Program-made: the position numbers and the translations under genes | Assembly: GCA_947496145.1 (NCBI GenBank) | Contig: CANMBS010000007.1 | Location: forward strand, 1-64,000 | Reading direction: 5' to 3' | Length of the DNA stretch: 64,000 nt | Source of the DNA: an uncultured Pseudovibrio sp. | Lineage (GTDB): Bacteria > Pseudomonadota > Alphaproteobacteria > Rhizobiales > Stappiaceae | Notes under the pieces: model-generated | What the model was told of the DNA's origin: nothing | Database searches by the model: none | What the model saw: the letters and a program-made list of their open reading frames with translations, nothing else | Part shown: one piece after another, positions 20,226-29,051 of the stretch | Layout: every line of letters starts with the position of its first letter | How positions within the stretch are numbered: position 1 is the first letter of the stretch

Positions 20226-20675
20226 ATGTTCTGGCCCAACAAAGGCTTAACCCACCCGGGTAATCGCATTGTCTCCCTCATTCTCTTGGGTGCAGCTATT
20301 CTGATTGTGCTCATTGCATTCATTATCCGCCCCCATCAGATTGAGTTGAAAACCACATCTCAATGCGGACAGGCCTCTTGGTATGCCCTCACCTCAAAAA
20401 CAGCCAGTGGGGAATTAATGGACCCCAGAAAGCTCACAGCTGCCCATCTCACACTACCTATGGGAACTGAAGTTCACGTCACCAATCTGGAAAACGGTAG
20501 AACACTCACAGTCCGGGTGAATGATCGCGGTCCCTACGCTCATGACCGCCTGATAGACCTCTCCAGAGCCGCCGCAGAGGAACTCGGCTTCATCAACAAA
20601 GGAGTTACACAAGTAAAAATATCCGTAAAAAACAAATTCAAGCAATTCCTGAAGGGACATGATTGTAAAAAATAA
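20226..20675 (+). CDS. rlpA: RlpA-like septal-ring lytic transglycosylase
   Basis: A 149-residue protein with one N-terminal membrane anchor (about residues 15-37) and an RlpA double-psi beta-barrel: GQASWYALTSKTASGELM, LTAAHLTLPMGTEVHVTN, and VRVNDRGPYAHDRLIDLSRAAAEELG (shown here only as landmarks NDRGPY and DLSRAAAEELG), with the catalytic aspartate in NDRGPY. Such enzymes cleave denuded glycan strands at the septum. There is no SPOR domain, so it is a short form. The ATG at 20226 follows AGAAGGCC; a GTG at 20163 would add 21 residues. Confidence 0.85.
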   Translation: MFWPNKGLTHPGNRIVSLILLGAAILIVLIAFIIRPHQIELKTTSQCGQASWYALTSKTASGELMDPRKLTAAHLTLPMGTEVHVTNLENGRTLTVRVNDRGPYAHDRLIDLSRAAAEELGFINKGVTQVKISVKNKFKQFLKGHDCKK

Positions 20676-20787
20676 CACATTACTTATGAAACAAACGCAT
20701 TATTATAAATGAATAAATTTTTAGGACAATTATCGTACATAGCGTTGAGTAAATCATGTTCAAATGTTCGAATAGAGTCCACCTATA

Positions 20788-21765
20788 ATGAGCACTCACC
20801 CTAAAAAAAACTTAACAACTATAGCAATTACCTTAATATTACTTCATTCGAACGTCCTCACACTACCAGCCTTCGCAAACGTCCCCCAGGTTGTTCCGGC
20901 AGGAAATCGCCTTTTACATCAACCCAGAGTCCCCAGCGCATCTGCAACCCGCACAAGAGCATTCAATCGCACCTATGAAAAAAAATTCAGGCGCATTCTG
21001 TCTGTCTTAAAGCGCGAGAACCGGCTTATCAGGAAAATCAAAAAAGTTGCTGGCCTCTACAACATTGATCCAATTCATATTTTAGGTGCAATCGTTGGCG
21101 AGCACACTTACAATTACGACAGTCTGGACAGTGCCCAGGGCTATTACATGAAAGCCCTGCAATACGCGAGAATTCCCATCTCGTTTCAATATGACGGAGA
21201 GAAAGTCTGGAGTTTCGTCAAGCGCCCGCAATTCAGAGAATGTCATCAGGAAGAAACCAGCAACAGTCGCTGGAGATGCTATGAACTGATCTGGAACACC
21301 ACCTTCATGGGCAAAGTCGTCGGCACCACCCGTTATCCCAATACACCGTTTCACCGCACTTTTTTCAGACCAATGTTTGCAGGACAAAGCTTTGGCCTGG
21401 GGCAAATAACTCCACTTACAGCTCTCAAAATGAACGACATGGTGAGCATAGTGAGCGGCCTGCCCAAACTTAGCTCCAAAGACGCTTCAGGTCTTTACAA
21501 AACCGTCATGGACCCCGATAAGTCACTTCACTATACAGCTGCTGTACTTCGCGATGCCATCAACGCCTACAAAAAAGTCGCAAACGTAGACATCTCACAA
21601 AACCCGGGCATTACATCCACACTTTACAACCTTGGAAATCCTTGGGAGCGCGCAATTTCCTACCGCAACAAGCGGAGAATTAAGCCATCCCATTTGCCCC
21701 GAGAAAACTACTATGGCTGGCTAATCAACGAGCGACTTGAAGAGCTAAAAGAGATACTTCAATAA
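20788..21765 (+). CDS. DUF1402 family exported protein
   Basis: A 325-residue protein with a signal peptide (hydrophobic residues about 10-30, cleavage near AFA-NV). The domain matches DUF1402: IDPIHILGAIVGEHTYN, RPQFREC, FGLGQITPLTALKMND, MDPDKSLHYTAAVLRDAI, NPGITSTLYNLG and ENYYGWL. The E in VGEHTYN and the layout recall lysozyme-like folds, so a cell-wall role is possible; this is inference. It follows rlpA by about 110 bp in the same direction, which would suit a shared envelope role. The ribosome binding site is weak. Confidence 0.85.
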   Translation: MSTHPKKNLTTIAITLILLHSNVLTLPAFANVPQVVPAGNRLLHQPRVPSASATRTRAFNRTYEKKFRRILSVLKRENRLIRKIKKVAGLYNIDPIHILGAIVGEHTYNYDSLDSAQGYYMKALQYARIPISFQYDGEKVWSFVKRPQFRECHQEETSNSRWRCYELIWNTTFMGKVVGTTRYPNTPFHRTFFRPMFAGQSFGLGQITPLTALKMNDMVSIVSGLPKLSSKDASGLYKTVMDPDKSLHYTAAVLRDAINAYKKVANVDISQNPGITSTLYNLGNPWERAISYRNKRRIKPSHLPRENYYGWLINERLEELKEILQ

Positions 21766-21766
21766 A

Positions 21767-21805
21767 AAGAGGGAGCCAATCCAGCCGGATTGAACCTCCC
21801 TCTTC
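21767..21805. terminator. Hairpin between convergent genes
   Basis: AAGAGGGAG and CTCCCTCTT pair around an inner CAATCC/GGATTG stem. It separates the convergent DUF1402 and MBL-fold genes and has A residues on the left side, giving a T tract for the minus-strand transcript. Confidence 0.7.
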
Positions 21806-21822
21806 AACTTAAATCCCATCCT

Positions 21823-22488
21823 CTATTTCAGATAGGGATTAGTCGTCTTCTCATGACCGAATGTAGAAGCTGGCCCGTGCCCCGGAAGGAAAGTGATATC
21901 ATCACCAAGGGGGAGAAGTTTCTCTTTGATGGAGGATATCAGTGTCTCATGATCTCCACCGGGAAGATCGGTACGCCCTATAGACCCCGCAAACAATACA
22001 TCACCAGAAATCGCAAGCTTCAGTTCTGCATTGTAAAACACCACATGCCCCGGAGCATGCCCCGGACAATGCAACACCTGAAACTCCGCATCACCCGCCG
22101 AAACCACATCACCTTCAACAAGCCACTGATCAGGATCAACTTTTCTCACCTCACCCAGCCCAAACTGCTTCGCCTGCTCCTCCACACGATCAATCAGCGG
22201 ACGATCCGCCTCGTGCGGTCCAACCACCTTCACCCCCAGTCCCTCTGCAAGATCAGCGGCTCCACCAATATGATCGATATGCCCGTGCGTTAGAAGAATA
22301 TGCTCCACAGTAACGTCAAGCTCTTTGATCGCAGCCAGGATATGATCCACATCCCCTCCCGGATCGACAACAGCCGCCTTGCGGCTGTTCTTATTCCAAA
22401 CGATGCTACAGTTCTGCTGAAAAGCAGTGACCGGAACAACAGTTATCTGAATTCCAGATACATCTGCTTTATTGCTGGCATCACTCAT
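21823..22488 (-). CDS. Metallo-beta-lactamase-fold hydrolase, glyoxalase II-like
   Basis: A 221-residue MBL-fold enzyme of the YcbL/GloB-like group. The metal site is complete: THGHIDHIGG (HxHxDH), HCPGHAPGH (third histidine), SGDVLFAGSIGRTD (bridging aspartate) and LPGHGPAS (last histidine). It probably hydrolyses a thioester such as S-lactoylglutathione; the C-terminal glutathione domain of true GloB is absent, which fits the short YcbL type. GGAGA lies about 10 nt before the ATG. It is monocistronic. Confidence 0.87.
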   Translation of the reverse strand: MSDASNKADVSGIQITVVPVTAFQQNCSIVWNKNSRKAAVVDPGGDVDHILAAIKELDVTVEHILLTHGHIDHIGGAADLAEGLGVKVVGPHEADRPLIDRVEEQAKQFGLGEVRKVDPDQWLVEGDVVSAGDAEFQVLHCPGHAPGHVVFYNAELKLAISGDVLFAGSIGRTDLPGGDHETLISSIKEKLLPLGDDITFLPGHGPASTFGHEKTTNPYLK

Positions 22489-23006
22489 AAGTGCTTAATC
22501 TCCAAATTCTCAAACTTTCCGAAACATACAATAATCAGAATAGTCGGGCTACTCTCCTGCCCCCCTTGATATGCTCACGATGCATTGAGAGAACCACCCT
22601 TAATTGCATATCCAGACAAATATGTAGCTCTCATTATTCAGAGAAAGCTCACAGGTCAATTTAGATGTAAAAATGGCAATTTTATCCTCTATTTTTTGGC
22701 AAGACCCCCAATTTCATAGGGCTTTACATCTACCTTCCCTAGGAAAAGCTTGCCCTAATACCAAACTAAACACTATTATATGGTGCGCATTGGTAAAGAC
22801 TGCCCCAGTTGATCTGATCAATATTGTTATCTGGTCAAACAATTGGATCGTTTTTGCAGTGTATGGCAGGTTGGAGTTCATAATCACAGCCCACCAGAAC
22901 ATTTTAAATAGCTACTTTTTGCTTCCTGGGTGGGCAATTGGTTTTGAGAAAAGAGAATGCATGCGGATACTGGCAGGTTTTGGTCCGCAGGAAAGGCGAT
23001 ATTGTA
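22489..23006. other. Spacer and long leader of the cold-shock gene
   Basis: 518 bp. A frame from 22673 to 23014 is open but has no ribosome binding site, and its translation resembles no family. The region probably holds promoters for the divergent genes and a long 5' leader, as is common for cold-shock mRNAs. Small inverted repeats (CAATATTG near 22821; CAATTG near 22841 and 22934) are present. Confidence 0.35.
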
Positions 23007-23645
23007 ATGCATAATGGGAATTCGGGTCGTCGACCACGCAACAAGCGAGGCGGCAAGCGCGAATTTGGGGATTCGCAGAATTTCGGCCCGGAGTTTGGGG
23101 CACCAGCATTTTTTCCGGGAGATTCAGAGCGTGATGCCTACGCTCCTCCTGTAATGGAAAATGAGCGCAGAGGTCCCTATGGTCACCGCAATGCGGGAGG
23201 GTATGGCGGAGATCGAAGCAACGGGTATCGCGCAAGCGGACCCGGTGACAATGATCGAGGCGGATATGGCAATAGCGGCGGAGGCGGCGGCTTCCGTGAT
23301 GGTCCAAATGGCGGCGGCGGCGGTCGTCGCTCTTATCCACCGGTCGAGCGTGGACCCCGTCAGTCAGGCACTGTCAAATTCTTTAAGTTAGACAAAGGGT
23401 TCGGCTTTATTACGCCAGACGTTGGTGAGAATGATGTATTCGTTCATATCTCAGCCGTTGAGCGATCAGGCCTCACAACCCTTGACAGTGGTCAGCGTAT
23501 TTCCTTCGAAACAGAACCTGACCGCCGCGGCAAAGGACCCAAAGCAGTAGAGTTACGTCTGGAAGAAAAGGCTGAGAGTACTTCTGAGGAAGCTCAAGCT
23601 GAGCCAGAAATGCGCGATGATCTTGACAGCATGAGTCAGGATTAA
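23007..23645 (+). CDS. Cold-shock domain protein with glycine-rich N-terminal region
   Basis: A 212-residue RNA-binding protein. Residues 1-118 are low-complexity: a basic start (RRPRNKRGGKREF), then R/G/Y/N-rich sequence with runs of five glycines. The cold-shock domain follows at about 120-185, with RNP1 KGFGFI (130-135) and RNP2 VFVHIS (144-149). An acidic tail ends the protein. The domain should bind single-stranded RNA or DNA as a chaperone. The ATG at 23007 is chosen for GGAAAGG about 12 nt upstream. The order disorder-CSD-acid tail differs from classical 70-residue CspA. Confidence 0.87.
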   Translation: MHNGNSGRRPRNKRGGKREFGDSQNFGPEFGAPAFFPGDSERDAYAPPVMENERRGPYGHRNAGGYGGDRSNGYRASGPGDNDRGGYGNSGGGGGFRDGPNGGGGGRRSYPPVERGPRQSGTVKFFKLDKGFGFITPDVGENDVFVHISAVERSGLTTLDSGQRISFETEPDRRGKGPKAVELRLEEKAESTSEEAQAEPEMRDDLDSMSQD

Positions 23646-23724
23646 AGGTAGACTACATCCAGAAAGCAACTTTCATGGATTGTCCTGATTTCAGGTAAGG
23701 TCGCTTTCGCATTTATGACAAAGA

Positions 23725-23758
23725 GCATGACGTGAAAATACAAATGATCACGTCATGC
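23725..23758. repeat. 10-bp hairpin downstream of the cold-shock gene
   Basis: GCATGACGTG (23725-23734) pairs with CACGTCATGC (23749-23758) around a 14-nt loop. There is no T tract. It may protect the 3' end of the cold-shock mRNA or be an operator; CACGTCATG-type half-sites are also transcription-factor-like. Confidence 0.45.
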
Positions 23759-23902
23759 CTCGGATTTATGAGCGAGTGGTACTTTGCGCCTTGTCTCCCT
23801 CCCTCTCAGCAGACTATAAGGCCCCAAGAAATCGAATAGTAAGCGCCCGTAGGGATAAACCAACCCAACAGCGCGTAGAAACGGTTAACGGGCACTCACA
23901 AG

Positions 23903-24757
23903 ATGAATTACCGCCATATCTATCATGCTGGAAATATTGGCGATGTGCTAAAACACGTTGTTCTCGCCAATATCCTCAAATACCTTCAAAAAAAGGAAGG
24001 TGCTTACAGGGTTCTGGATACCCACGCTGGCATTGGTCTATATGATTTGACCTCCGAAAAAGCACAGAAAACCGGAGAATGGCAGCAAGGCGTTGGCAAA
24101 GTTCTGGAAAAGCTGGATACGGCACCAGATGCTGTTAAACAGATACTCGCCCCATGGCTGGAAACTGTCGAGAATCTTAACCCTGGTGGTGGTGTACAAT
24201 TTTACCCAGGCTCTCCTGAAATCTCAGTTATGCTCGCCAGAAAACAGGATCGCCTGACTTTAACAGAGCTTCATCCAGAAGATTTTGAAGAACTCAAAAA
24301 CAATTACGGCGGGGACAAAAAAGTCAAGGTTATTGCACTGGATGCCTGGCTTGCGCTCGGCAGCTTCCTCCCCCCAAAAGAAAGACGCGGCTTGGTCCTG
24401 ATCGATCCGGCATTTGAAGTCGAAGACGAATTTGATCGCCTTGCAGAAGGTGTTATTCGTGGTTGGAAACGCTGGACAACCGGCACTTTCGCAATTTGGT
24501 ATCCCGTTAAAAATCAGCGTGCAATCAAGCAACTCATTGCAGCTCTTGATGAAGCGGGCATCCGCAACACTTTGAAACTAGAGCTGACCGCAGGCCAGAT
24601 CAGCGAAGATCAGCCAATGAAGTCGAGCGGTATGCTTGTCATCAATCCCCCCTGGACACTCTCAAAAGAGATGAACACTGCACTCCCATGGCTATGTCAA
24701 ACTCTGTCTCAGGGTAAGGGCGCAGCATGGTCAGTAAAGCAAGTCATCTCTGAGTAA
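23903..24757 (+). CDS. rlmJ: 23S rRNA (adenine-N6)-methyltransferase RlmJ
   Basis: A 284-residue enzyme that methylates A2030 of 23S rRNA (E. coli numbering). Clear landmarks are NYRHIYHAGNIGDVLKHVVL at the start, LDTHAGIGLYDL (SAM binding), YPGSPEI, LTELHPEDF and GMLVINPPWTL. The usual catalytic DPPY/F motif reads DPAFE here (residues 168-172), with alanine replacing the second proline. The start is supported by the family's N-terminus, since the ribosome binding site is weak. It is a single gene. Confidence 0.92.
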   Translation: MNYRHIYHAGNIGDVLKHVVLANILKYLQKKEGAYRVLDTHAGIGLYDLTSEKAQKTGEWQQGVGKVLEKLDTAPDAVKQILAPWLETVENLNPGGGVQFYPGSPEISVMLARKQDRLTLTELHPEDFEELKNNYGGDKKVKVIALDAWLALGSFLPPKERRGLVLIDPAFEVEDEFDRLAEGVIRGWKRWTTGTFAIWYPVKNQRAIKQLIAALDEAGIRNTLKLELTAGQISEDQPMKSSGMLVINPPWTLSKEMNTALPWLCQTLSQGKGAAWSVKQVISE

Positions 24758-24935
24758 CCCCTCAGAACCTTTGATTGACCAAACTCCGCAAATCACAGAT
24801 TGCTAAAAGCGCAGGATTAAAGCTCATGCGCTTTTGTATCTCGTCGCGCCTCTCATAAGAGGCTGGTGCATCTCCGCTTCCTGTAAGAAGCATCTTGCTT
24901 TTTAAGACCAGACAACCTTTCTGTGGAGAGTGGTT

Positions 24936-25460
24936 ATGCGCGCGAGATCAATCTTTACCTTGCTGACTGCAACTGTACTCAGCTTTGCAAGTGGTACAGC
25001 AATTGCAGCAGATACTGTTCCAAATCGAAGCGACAATGCCAATATTCCGCAGATAGATAAAGAAGATTTCATCGATCCGGACGAAAGAGTTTACTTCGGC
25101 TGGTCTGGCAACACTCTGCCAGCGTGCGATTCAGGATCAGCACAGCGCGCTGTCGCCCGGCAAATATCCCGTGCAGTTACCAGCTATTATGATGGCCGGG
25201 AGATCAAAAATATCGAAGATATCCGCGAAACAGGCTTTTTGATTAGACAACCAAGTCCTGTTGGGAAACGCTATTGCAACGGCATTGCAACGCTCACTGA
25301 TGACACACGTCACCGCATCTATTACGCACTGGTTCAATATGACGGCTTTCTTGGCCTCTCCTGGGGCGTCAGCGCTTGCCTTGATGGATTGGACAAATAC
25401 CGTGTTTATGACGGCGAATGCCGCACTGTGCGCCCTGAGCAGGAGATCATTCCTCGTTAG
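24936..25460 (+). CDS. Periplasmic protein of unknown function with four cysteines
   Basis: A 174-residue protein with a signal peptide (hydrophobic about residues 5-20, cleavage near IAA-ADT). Four cysteines (in LPACDSG, KRYCNG, SACLDG and GECRTV) probably form two disulfides. The pattern RYCNGIATL, YYALVQYDGFLGLSWGVSACLDGLDKYRVYDGECR (landmarks RYCNG, GLDKYRVYDG) recurs in proteins of many Hyphomicrobiales; no function is known to me. ATG at 24936 follows GGAGAG; a GTG two codons earlier is possible. Confidence 0.68.
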   Translation: MRARSIFTLLTATVLSFASGTAIAADTVPNRSDNANIPQIDKEDFIDPDERVYFGWSGNTLPACDSGSAQRAVARQISRAVTSYYDGREIKNIEDIRETGFLIRQPSPVGKRYCNGIATLTDDTRHRIYYALVQYDGFLGLSWGVSACLDGLDKYRVYDGECRTVRPEQEIIPR

Positions 25461-25572
25461 CAAATTACGCAAAAATCGCTTTTCACTAAATAGTTGCTTC
25501 AACATGCCTCGTGGGATCACCTCATGCTCTCCTTTATATACTGGAGGCACTTAATCCCACAGGCCTTTTACA

Positions 25573-26103
25573 ATGAAGCACTATCTCGCCTACGCTAGCC
25601 ATGATGGTCAAACCCTCAAAATTATCAATAAGATTGCACAGGTCTTAGAAAAGAGTGGTGAGCAGGCAGTTTTCCTGCCACTTGACACAGGTAGAGAAGA
25701 CCTACCCAAAGACATCGATACTGCAAAAATTGTGTTTGGTGCCCCAATCCGCTACGGCCTCCATCTCCGCCCGGTTCGTCTGTTTGTTAAACGCAATCTG
25801 GTCGCACTGAACAAAGCGCAAACGGCCTTTTTTTCAGTCAATCTAACAGCCCGCAAACCAGAAAAAAGCACAGCACAAACCAATCCGTACCTTCAAAAAT
25901 TTCTTACAAAATCTGGACTAAAACCCAAAAAAGCTGCTGTCTTTGCTGGTGCTCTTAACTACCCGGAATATAAATTATGGGACAGGCTCATGATTCAGCT
26001 CATCATGAAAATGACTAAGGGTCCAACAAATACTTCGCTTTCTGTTGAGTTCACAAACTGGAAAGCCGTCCAGCAGTTTGCTGAAGAACTGACCTATACA
26101 TAA
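25573..26103 (+). CDS. hemG: Flavodoxin-type protoporphyrinogen IX dehydrogenase HemG
   Basis: A 176-residue flavodoxin-fold enzyme that oxidises protoporphyrinogen IX to protoporphyrin IX using FMN and membrane quinone. Family landmarks are the FMN-binding start YASHDGQT, FGAPIRYG, SVNLTARKPEKS and KLWDRLMIQLIMKMT with the long insert loop that separates HemG from ordinary flavodoxins. Most alphaproteobacteria use HemJ instead, and HemG is best known in gammaproteobacteria, so transfer is plausible. No strong ribosome binding site is visible. It lies alone, between an unknown periplasmic protein and a GST. Confidence 0.88.
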   Translation: MKHYLAYASHDGQTLKIINKIAQVLEKSGEQAVFLPLDTGREDLPKDIDTAKIVFGAPIRYGLHLRPVRLFVKRNLVALNKAQTAFFSVNLTARKPEKSTAQTNPYLQKFLTKSGLKPKKAAVFAGALNYPEYKLWDRLMIQLIMKMTKGPTNTSLSVEFTNWKAVQQFAEELTYT

Positions 26104-26193
26104 CAATCGTCGCATCACCCGGCACTTGCATTATTGAAAGAAACACGGATATCGTGCAGCCAGAATAATACCAGCATTTTACAGGTGGCTGCC

Positions 26194-26805
26194 ATGCAAA
26201 TTCTTCGTTCTTCCAGCTCGTCTCCGTTTGGTCGCAAAATCAAAATTGCGCTGCACGTTCTCGGCTTCACAGAAAAAGTAAAAGTAGAACCAGCACAAAC
26301 TTTAGACCCGAACGACACACTGCGCCAGCAGAACCCACTTGGTAAAATACCATGCCTTATCCTTGAAGATGGCAATGTTCTTTACGATAGCCGCGTCATT
26401 ACAGAATATCTGGATTATATGGCAGGGGGAGAAAAATTAATCCCAGCAGATGCAGAACGCTTTGATGTCCTCACCAAACAAGCTCTGGCAGACGGTATAT
26501 GCGACGCTGCAATCCAAATCGTCTATGAAGGACGCATGCGCCCGCAGAACAAGCAACATCAGGATTGGAAAGACTACCAGCAGGCTAAGGTAGACCGCGC
26601 ACTAACGACCTTTGAGAATAGTCCATTACCGCAAGTTCAACACAATTCGCCAAACGCAGCGCAAATTGCACTGGCTTGCGCTCTGGGATATCTGGACCTT
26701 CGCTTTGCTGGGGAATGGCGTAAATCCTATCCAAACCTTGTGGCCTGGCTTGATGATTTTACCTCCAGTGTCCCCGCATTTGAGAAAACAAAACCTACGG
26801 CCTGA
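26194..26805 (+). CDS. Glutathione S-transferase family protein
   Basis: A 203-residue GST. The thioredoxin-like N-domain opens MQILRSSSSSPFGRKIKIAL with serines in the catalytic position, then NPLGKIPCL (cis-proline) and YDSRVITEYLD, the glutathione-contacting segment. The all-helical C-domain follows from about residue 85. The role may be detoxification or reduction; the substrate is unknown. The ATG at 26194 follows CAGGTGG and gives the normal GST start; an upstream ATG at 26134 adds 20 unlikely residues. Confidence 0.88.
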   Translation: MQILRSSSSSPFGRKIKIALHVLGFTEKVKVEPAQTLDPNDTLRQQNPLGKIPCLILEDGNVLYDSRVITEYLDYMAGGEKLIPADAERFDVLTKQALADGICDAAIQIVYEGRMRPQNKQHQDWKDYQQAKVDRALTTFENSPLPQVQHNSPNAAQIALACALGYLDLRFAGEWRKSYPNLVAWLDDFTSSVPAFEKTKPTA

Positions 26806-26856
26806 TCTGAGACCTATCAGGTGTTGCTGAACCTCTAGAATAAGAGGCTTGAACAG

Positions 26857-26889
26857 CAAAAAAGGCGCATGCAAAAAGCATGCGCCTTA
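26857..26889 (-). terminator. Strong terminator of the Omp25-like gene
   Basis: AAGGCGCATGC and GCATGCGCCTT form an 11-bp perfect stem with an A5 loop. On the minus strand it is followed by T6, directly downstream of the outer-membrane protein gene. Confidence 0.85.
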
Positions 26890-26909
26890 TGAATAGAAGC
26901 TCTGTTCAA

Positions 26910-27575
26910 TTAGAACTTCATGGAAACGCCTGCACGTACCAGGTTCTCGTCCAGTTTGGTTTTCTGAGACTCGCCACCGAAGTCAAAGCGCTGATCACCG
27001 AAGTCCTGATAGAGGTACTCAACACGAGCGGTCAGCATGTCAGTAACTGCGTGTTCAACACCTGCACCAACAACGTAACCAACAACGTTCTTTTCGTCTT
27101 TGCCCTTACCGTTTTTCGCAGTCAGGTTTTTGAAGGCAGCACCACCGGTACCGTAAACCAGAGTACGGTCGAATGCATAACCTGCGCGAGCACGTGCAGT
27201 TGCATTCCAGTCAGACTCTAGTTCAACGCCGTCTTTCTTCTCGCTCAGATCGTTGTACTGAATGTCTGCTTCTGCACCCAGAACAATGTTCTGGTCGAGC
27301 ATGAAGTTGTAACCACCATGCACACCAACAGTTGCGCCGTTCTGATTTTCATCCAGAGCGCCTTTTGCTCCGCTTTTGCCGTCAGCGCCCAGGAAGCCCC
27401 AACCTGCGTTGGCACCAATGTATGCACCAGACCAGTCATATGCAGAAAAAGTTGCTGGGGTTTCGTAGGAAATTTCTGGCTGTGCTGGTTGAATTGGCTG
27501 AGGAAGATCAGCAGCAAGAGCAGTACCAGCCATAAGGCCAAGAGCGATAGCAGAACAAGATGCAATACGCAGCAT
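26910..27575 (-). CDS. Omp25/Omp31-like outer-membrane beta-barrel protein
   Basis: A 221-residue porin-like surface protein. After the signal peptide (cleavage near ALA-ADLP) come the family features: YDWSGAYIGANAGWGF, GATVGVHGGYNFML, VLGAEADIQYNDL, ARARAGYAFDRTLVYGTGG (landmarks ARAGYAF and VYGTGG), and the C-terminal VRAGVSMKF ending in phenylalanine. This is an eight-stranded barrel of the OmpA-like superfamily common in Brucella and relatives. A good ribosome binding site (GGAGA) and a strong terminator suggest high expression. Confidence 0.88.
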   Translation of the reverse strand: MLRIASCSAIALGLMAGTALAADLPQPIQPAQPEISYETPATFSAYDWSGAYIGANAGWGFLGADGKSGAKGALDENQNGATVGVHGGYNFMLDQNIVLGAEADIQYNDLSEKKDGVELESDWNATARARAGYAFDRTLVYGTGGAAFKNLTAKNGKGKDEKNVVGYVVGAGVEHAVTDMLTARVEYLYQDFGDQRFDFGGESQKTKLDENLVRAGVSMKF

Positions 27576-27966
27576 GTAAATTCTCCAATAAATCTATACG
27601 GGTCTTTCTTAGTGACCCACTTTGGGGGAGGCGTTCAGAGGTTCGCCCCGGGGATGGAGAAAATATGATTAGAGTTTGTGGCTGGATATGACGCAAAATC
27701 AGCCCAATTCATGACAAACTACAGAAAGAATATGGCAATTCTATCAACCCATTGTTTACGCTAGGTAACATACAATAGAAGAGTGTCTTTCTTGCAATAC
27801 TCAAGTCCCTGACAGATCTACCTACCAGATTATTTGCTGAAATCCCGAACCAAAAAGTGACCCAAAACACTTTAAGAAGTCTGCAAACCTGTCTATATAC
27901 CCGGTCAGACTCCCATAAGACCCATTAGAGTAATCAACTAACCCTATAAAATTGGAATTTCAGCTT
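27576..27966. other. Divergent promoter spacer
   Basis: 391 bp between the Omp25-like gene and the divergent exchanger gene. No credible ORF. AGTGACCCA occurs twice, at 27614-27622 and 27856-27864, which might be a repeated regulatory element. Confidence 0.3.
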
Positions 27967-28953
27967 ATGCTCTTTTCATATGCTGCCCTCCTTGGAGGTC
28001 TCGCACTTTTGATCTTTGCAGGTGACCTGCTTGTGCGTGGCGCTGTATCAATTGCTCAGGCATTGGGAATTCCAACTCTTGTCATTGGCTTGACCATTGT
28101 CGCCTTTGGCACCTCTGCACCAGAACTTTTTATCTCTTTAAAAGCAGCCCTCAGCGGCGTAAGCGGTGTGGCAATCGGCAATGTGGTTGGCTCCAACATT
28201 GCCAATGTTCTGTTGGTCCTCGGTATTCCAGCTCTTATCGCCACCACTCCATGTGATGAAAACGGAGCAAAGCGAAATGCTTTGTTTATGCTCGTTGTCT
28301 CTGTGGTTTTTGCTGCACTATGTTTCATGGGCACTCTGAATTTTTACGCGGGCATTGGTCTTCTGGCATTGCTGGTTCTTTTCCTTGCGGACTCCGTTCT
28401 GGCAACAAAAAAGCATCGGAAAGAGAATGGGTCATGCTGCATTGCTAACGCAGAAGACGATGAAGAAGAGGAACTGGACGTAGATTCAGTACCAGAAAAC
28501 AAAGGCATCGCAGCATTATTCCTGATTATTGGCTTAATCGGGCTGCCACTTGGTGCGAACCTGACGATCGAAGGTGCAACCGATGTAGCCTCCAGTTGGG
28601 GCGTATCAGATGCAGTCATTGGCCTGACTGTTGTTGCACTTGGCACCTCTTTGCCAGAGCTGGCAACCACCGTTATGGCAGCCATCCGCCAGCACTCCGC
28701 AGTTGCGCTAGGTAATGTTATTGGTTCCAACGTCTTTAACCTGCTGGCAATTATGGGCATTACCGTCACCGTGATCCCGATTCCAATCCCAGAGCAAATT
28801 CTGGTCTACGATATCTGGGTCATGCTGGCCTGTGCCGTCCTCCTTTACATCTTTGCAGCAAAGCGCCTCTGCCTTGGCAAAGCCTGGGGTATCTTCCTGA
28901 GTGTTGGCTACGTAGCCTACATTTACGGCGTATTTGCTCTGGATTACATCTAA
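27967..28953 (+). CDS. Na+/Ca2+ exchanger family antiporter (CaCA, YrbG type)
   Basis: A 328-residue inner-membrane cation exchanger with about ten helices. The two alpha repeats that form the ion site are obvious: GTSAPELFISLKAAL with GNVVGSNIANVLLVLG, and GTSLPELATTVMAAI with GNVIGSNVFNLLAIMG. The central loop (about residues 150-178) is acidic (EDDEEEELD) and may sense cations. It exports calcium in exchange for sodium or protons. ATG at 27967 is preferred over a TTG at 27952; neither has a good ribosome binding site. Confidence 0.9.
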   Translation: MLFSYAALLGGLALLIFAGDLLVRGAVSIAQALGIPTLVIGLTIVAFGTSAPELFISLKAALSGVSGVAIGNVVGSNIANVLLVLGIPALIATTPCDENGAKRNALFMLVVSVVFAALCFMGTLNFYAGIGLLALLVLFLADSVLATKKHRKENGSCCIANAEDDEEEELDVDSVPENKGIAALFLIIGLIGLPLGANLTIEGATDVASSWGVSDAVIGLTVVALGTSLPELATTVMAAIRQHSAVALGNVIGSNVFNLLAIMGITVTVIPIPIPEQILVYDIWVMLACAVLLYIFAAKRLCLGKAWGIFLSVGYVAYIYGVFALDYI

Positions 28954-29051
28954 GAATTCGAAGTGAAAACACTCTTTGAGAACGCACAAGCCGTTGAATC
29001 AGGTAGTGTGTCCTCTCAAATTACTCCTGAAAGACCGCGAGCACCTAGACA

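Noticed and set aside
22673-23014. 113-codon frame before the cold-shock gene
   Set aside because: No ribosome binding site, and it runs into the start of the cold-shock gene; probably leader sequence.
28954-29051. LexA box before uvrC
   Set aside because: GAAC occurs once, but no second half-site at the required spacing.
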